From: Cyclobacteriaceae bacterium
GTDB lineage: Bacteria; Bacteroidota; Bacteroidia; Cytophagales; Cyclobacteriaceae
Direction: 5' to 3'
DNA: 64,000 nt
NCBI GenBank assembly: GCA_016787605.1
Contig: JAEUUE010000123.1
Coordinates: 25,985-89,984 of the forward strand
In this document: positions 61,779 through 64,000 of the stretch, piece by piece
Numbering within the stretch: the stretch's first letter is position 1
Layout: every line of letters begins with the position of its first letter
Translations under genes and position numbers: made by a program
The notes under the pieces: model-generated
Told to the model about the DNA's origin: nothing
The model's input: the letters and a program-made list of their open reading frames with translations, nothing else
The model's database searches: none

Positions 61779-63932
61779 ATGCGACGCTCCTCTGCCTTTA
61801 TATTGAACGTCATCTTCTTCTTCCAGGTCCTGCTCCTGTTCCTGTTCTACTTTGAAGACCGATTGTCGCTTCCCCCCTGGCTGCAGGTGGCCGGACGGCT
61901 GCACCCGGCGATGATGCACCTCCCCATTGCGGGCCTGATCTTCGCCTTCGTGCTCCCGTGGGTCGGCAGCCGGTTCAAGAAGAAAGCCTACAACAAGATC
62001 ACCCTCACGGTCTTGTCGCTCACGTCGCTGACCGCCGCATTCACCGCCCTGATGGGAATTTTTCTCGCCGCGCAGGGCGACTATGGAACGGAAGCCCTTG
62101 CGCAGCACAAGAACAGCGGCATCATACTGAGCATTCTCAGTTACCTCCTGGTCCTCGCGTTCGTCTACGGCCGCAAGAGCAGAGTCGTTTACAACAGTGT
62201 AATGCTCTTCACCGTCGGCACCCTGCTTTTCACCGGCCACACCGGCAGCGTGCTCACCCATGGAGAGAACTTTGTGCTGGCGCCGCTGAAGAAGTCGGTG
62301 GCCACTCCTCCGGCGGACGCTTCCGCTTATGACCAGGTGATCTATCCCATCCTGGAGAAAAAATGCACCTCGTGCCACAACTCTTCTAAAGCCAAAGGGA
62401 AACTCGTGATGACTTCGCTGGCGGAATTCACGAAAGGGGGAAAGCAAGGAAAGGAATGGGTGGCCGGAAAGCCGTCGGAGAGCCGGATGATCCAGTACAT
62501 CCATCTCCCGCTGTCGGACGACGACCACATGCCCCCCGACGGGAAGCCCCAGCTGACGAGACCAGAAATCAAATTGCTGGAATATTGGATTGCCTCCGGC
62601 GCTGATGTGGAGAAAAAGCTCACCGACTTCGCCGAGACCGACTCCTTCCGGATCCTGGGCGCGGCAGCGCTGGCCATGACGAAGACCACTGTACGCGAAG
62701 AGAAGACCTATTCATTTTCCGCCGCTTCCGAAGAGACCATCCGGAAGATGAACACCCCCTTCCGCTCCGTCTTCCCGCTCTACCAGGGCAGCCCGGCACT
62801 GCAGGCCGACTTCTTTGTGCGCGGGTCCTTTCAAGCCTCGGCACTCGAAGAGTTGCTGGAAGTCAAAGAGCAGCTGGTCATCCTTAATCTTTCGAAAATG
62901 CCGGTTACCGACAACGACCTGAAGGTGATCGGCAACTTCGTCAACCTGGAGAACATCAACCTGAACTTTTCAGCCCTTGATGGCAGCGGACTTGCCTCGC
63001 TGCAGTCGTTGAAGAACCTGTCCTCCTTGTCGCTGGCAGGAACCTCGGTGACCGGGCAACGGCTCGCTCCCGTGCTGGCCATGCCCTCCATGCGTGAACT
63101 CTATGTGTGGAACACCAAGATCACCGAAGACGAAAAAGCAAAACTGGCCGCCGCCCATCCGGGCATCCGGATCTTCACCACCCCGTTCACCGACGACCAG
63201 ATGCTGAAGCTGGGCAAGCCTATCCTGGTGAACGAAGGCGTGCTGAAGAAAGGTGATGCGGTGGCTCTTCGTCATCCCATGCCCGGCGTCACCATCCGCT
63301 ACACCCTCGACGGCACCGCGCCCGACAGCGTTTCTTCCAATCGCTACGACAAGCCCATCCCCCTCACGGCCACAGCCACCCTACGAGCCATCGCCTGCCG
63401 CGACGGTTGGTATTGCAGTGAAGTGCTCGAGACCATCTGCTTTGTCGAAGGGCACCAGCCCCTCCGCGCCCAGCTGCTCACCAAACCCGACAAGCAGTAC
63501 CCCGGCGAAGGCGACAAAAGCCTGGCCGACGGGAGAAAAGGATTTATCGAAGATTTTAAAGAACCCTCTTGGCTGGGCTACAAAGACGGTCCCTTCTCAG
63601 CCGCCTTTGAATTTGCCGGCGACTCCCCTGCCGTGCAGTCCATCGTGATCAGTTACGGCAAGAACATCGGCTCCTACATCTTCCCGCCCGAGACGGTGGA
63701 AGTGTGGGCCGGAAAGAACAGTCGCGATGCCCGGCTGATCCAGACTGTAAAAATCAGCCAGCCCACCACCTACGAGTCACCGCAGATGTCGGCGCTGGTG
63801 ATCCCCTTGAAATCAACGCCGCCCTACACCTACTACAAAGTCATCGCCAAGCCCGTCGCAAAGCTCCCCGCCTGGCACAGCGGGAAAGGACAGAAGGGGT
63901 GGGTGTTTGTGGATGAGGTGTTCTTTTACTGA
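61779..63932 (+). CDS. DUF2231-cytochrome c-LRR membrane protein
   Basis: 717 aa, 5 nt after the DUF1501 gene. N-terminal membrane part (about 10-165) with LHPAMMHLPIAGLIFAF, the DUF2231-type module. A cytochrome c (PSCyt1-like) domain has C196-T-S-C199-H200 and distal M251 (HMPPDGK). Leucine-rich repeats at about 357-463 (LEVKEQLVILNLSKMPVT, LKNLSSLSLAGTSVTGQ). A chitobiase/beta-hexosaminidase C-terminal-like domain (482-553; VTIRYTLDGTAPD) and a galactose-binding-like end (574-717). It completes the three-gene PSD1-DUF1501 cluster, plausibly as its membrane electron acceptor (inference). Confidence 0.82.
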   Translation: MRRSSAFILNVIFFFQVLLLFLFYFEDRLSLPPWLQVAGRLHPAMMHLPIAGLIFAFVLPWVGSRFKKKAYNKITLTVLSLTSLTAAFTALMGIFLAAQGDYGTEALAQHKNSGIILSILSYLLVLAFVYGRKSRVVYNSVMLFTVGTLLFTGHTGSVLTHGENFVLAPLKKSVATPPADASAYDQVIYPILEKKCTSCHNSSKAKGKLVMTSLAEFTKGGKQGKEWVAGKPSESRMIQYIHLPLSDDDHMPPDGKPQLTRPEIKLLEYWIASGADVEKKLTDFAETDSFRILGAAALAMTKTTVREEKTYSFSAASEETIRKMNTPFRSVFPLYQGSPALQADFFVRGSFQASALEELLEVKEQLVILNLSKMPVTDNDLKVIGNFVNLENINLNFSALDGSGLASLQSLKNLSSLSLAGTSVTGQRLAPVLAMPSMRELYVWNTKITEDEKAKLAAAHPGIRIFTTPFTDDQMLKLGKPILVNEGVLKKGDAVALRHPMPGVTIRYTLDGTAPDSVSSNRYDKPIPLTATATLRAIACRDGWYCSEVLETICFVEGHQPLRAQLLTKPDKQYPGEGDKSLADGRKGFIEDFKEPSWLGYKDGPFSAAFEFAGDSPAVQSIVISYGKNIGSYIFPPETVEVWAGKNSRDARLIQTVKISQPTTYESPQMSALVIPLKSTPPYTYYKVIAKPVAKLPAWHSGKGQKGWVFVDEVFFY

Positions 63933-64000
63933 TGCCCAATAGAAGACTGATGGCCACGGGTTCCCCCGCCCCTGGCCCCTAAAGGGGAAGAACTAACTCA
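63933..64000. other. Downstream non-coding tail
   Basis: No gene. A CCCCTaaAGGGG palindrome near 63977 could end transcription of the cytochrome cluster; there is no T-run before the window edge. Confidence 0.4.

Overview
The window looks like a chromosome segment of a Bacteroidota bacterium, most likely of the order Cytophagales, carrying the integrase-proximal end of a large genomic island. Evidence for the phylum: a PorP/SprF-OmpA protein, a surface protein with a gliding-motility-type (type IX secretion) C-terminal domain, DUF3667, a 7TM-DISM histidine kinase, LytTR/TPR two-component proteins, many SCKK/GCSKK-type lipoproteins, few Shine-Dalgarno sites, and a TAnnTTTG-type -7 box in front of the integrase gene.

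1-18.9 kb is the island. It is visibly more AT-rich than the rest. It ends at 18877-18923 in a copy of the 3' half of a tRNA-Asn(GUU) gene, directly behind a tyrosine integrase, an excisionase-like protein and a DUF3987 replication-type ATPase (15.5-18.8 kb). Next inward come a roughly 1 kb gene-free tract, a small hypothetical gene and a RadC-type JAB protein. The cargo is a tightly packed eight-gene plus-strand operon (2103-12732): HerA translocase, SbcD/Mre11, SbcC/Rad50, NurA, an OLD-family ATPase/TOPRIM nuclease, a short UvrD-type helicase (the last two forming a Gabija-like pair), a DUF2971 protein, and an unrecognised protein with a possible PD-(D/E)XK core. A large SF1 helicase is transcribed divergently from the left and cut by the window edge. 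A RES-like protein is convergent on the right. The cargo joins the archaeal-type end-resection set (HerA-NurA-Mre11-Rad50) to a Gabija-like module in one transcription unit. It is the best candidate here for an undescribed defence or DNA-processing system.

19-64 kb is ordinary chromosome with higher GC. 19-26 kb: lipoprotein, secreted protein, and an ECF sigma - TonB-domain - T9SS substrate - PorP/OmpA operon. 26.7-36.4 kb: outer-membrane proteins, a lipoprotein sulfatase, DUF3667, a sodium symporter, an aldo/keto reductase with a TIGR04076 protein, and a lipoprotein. 36.5-48.3 kb: histidine kinases and response regulators, rhodanese, a carboxypeptidase-regulatory-like protein, an unusual MDR-MaoC fusion next to a FabG-like SDR. 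48.4-57.5 kb: acyl-CoA dehydrogenase, Hsp20, several small membrane proteins, an FtsX-type permease. 57.7-63.9 kb: a DUF1549/DUF1553 cytochrome, DUF1501 Tat protein and DUF2231-cytochrome-LRR protein cluster.

Intergenic spaces of the chromosomal part hold several repeat families: octamer-periodic inverted arrays, a gene-end repeat near 53.7-57.6 kb, a hairpin family at 33.9 and 50.3 kb, and REP-like palindrome arrays at 60.1-60.3 kb. All functional calls rest on motif recognition by eye; no database search was run.
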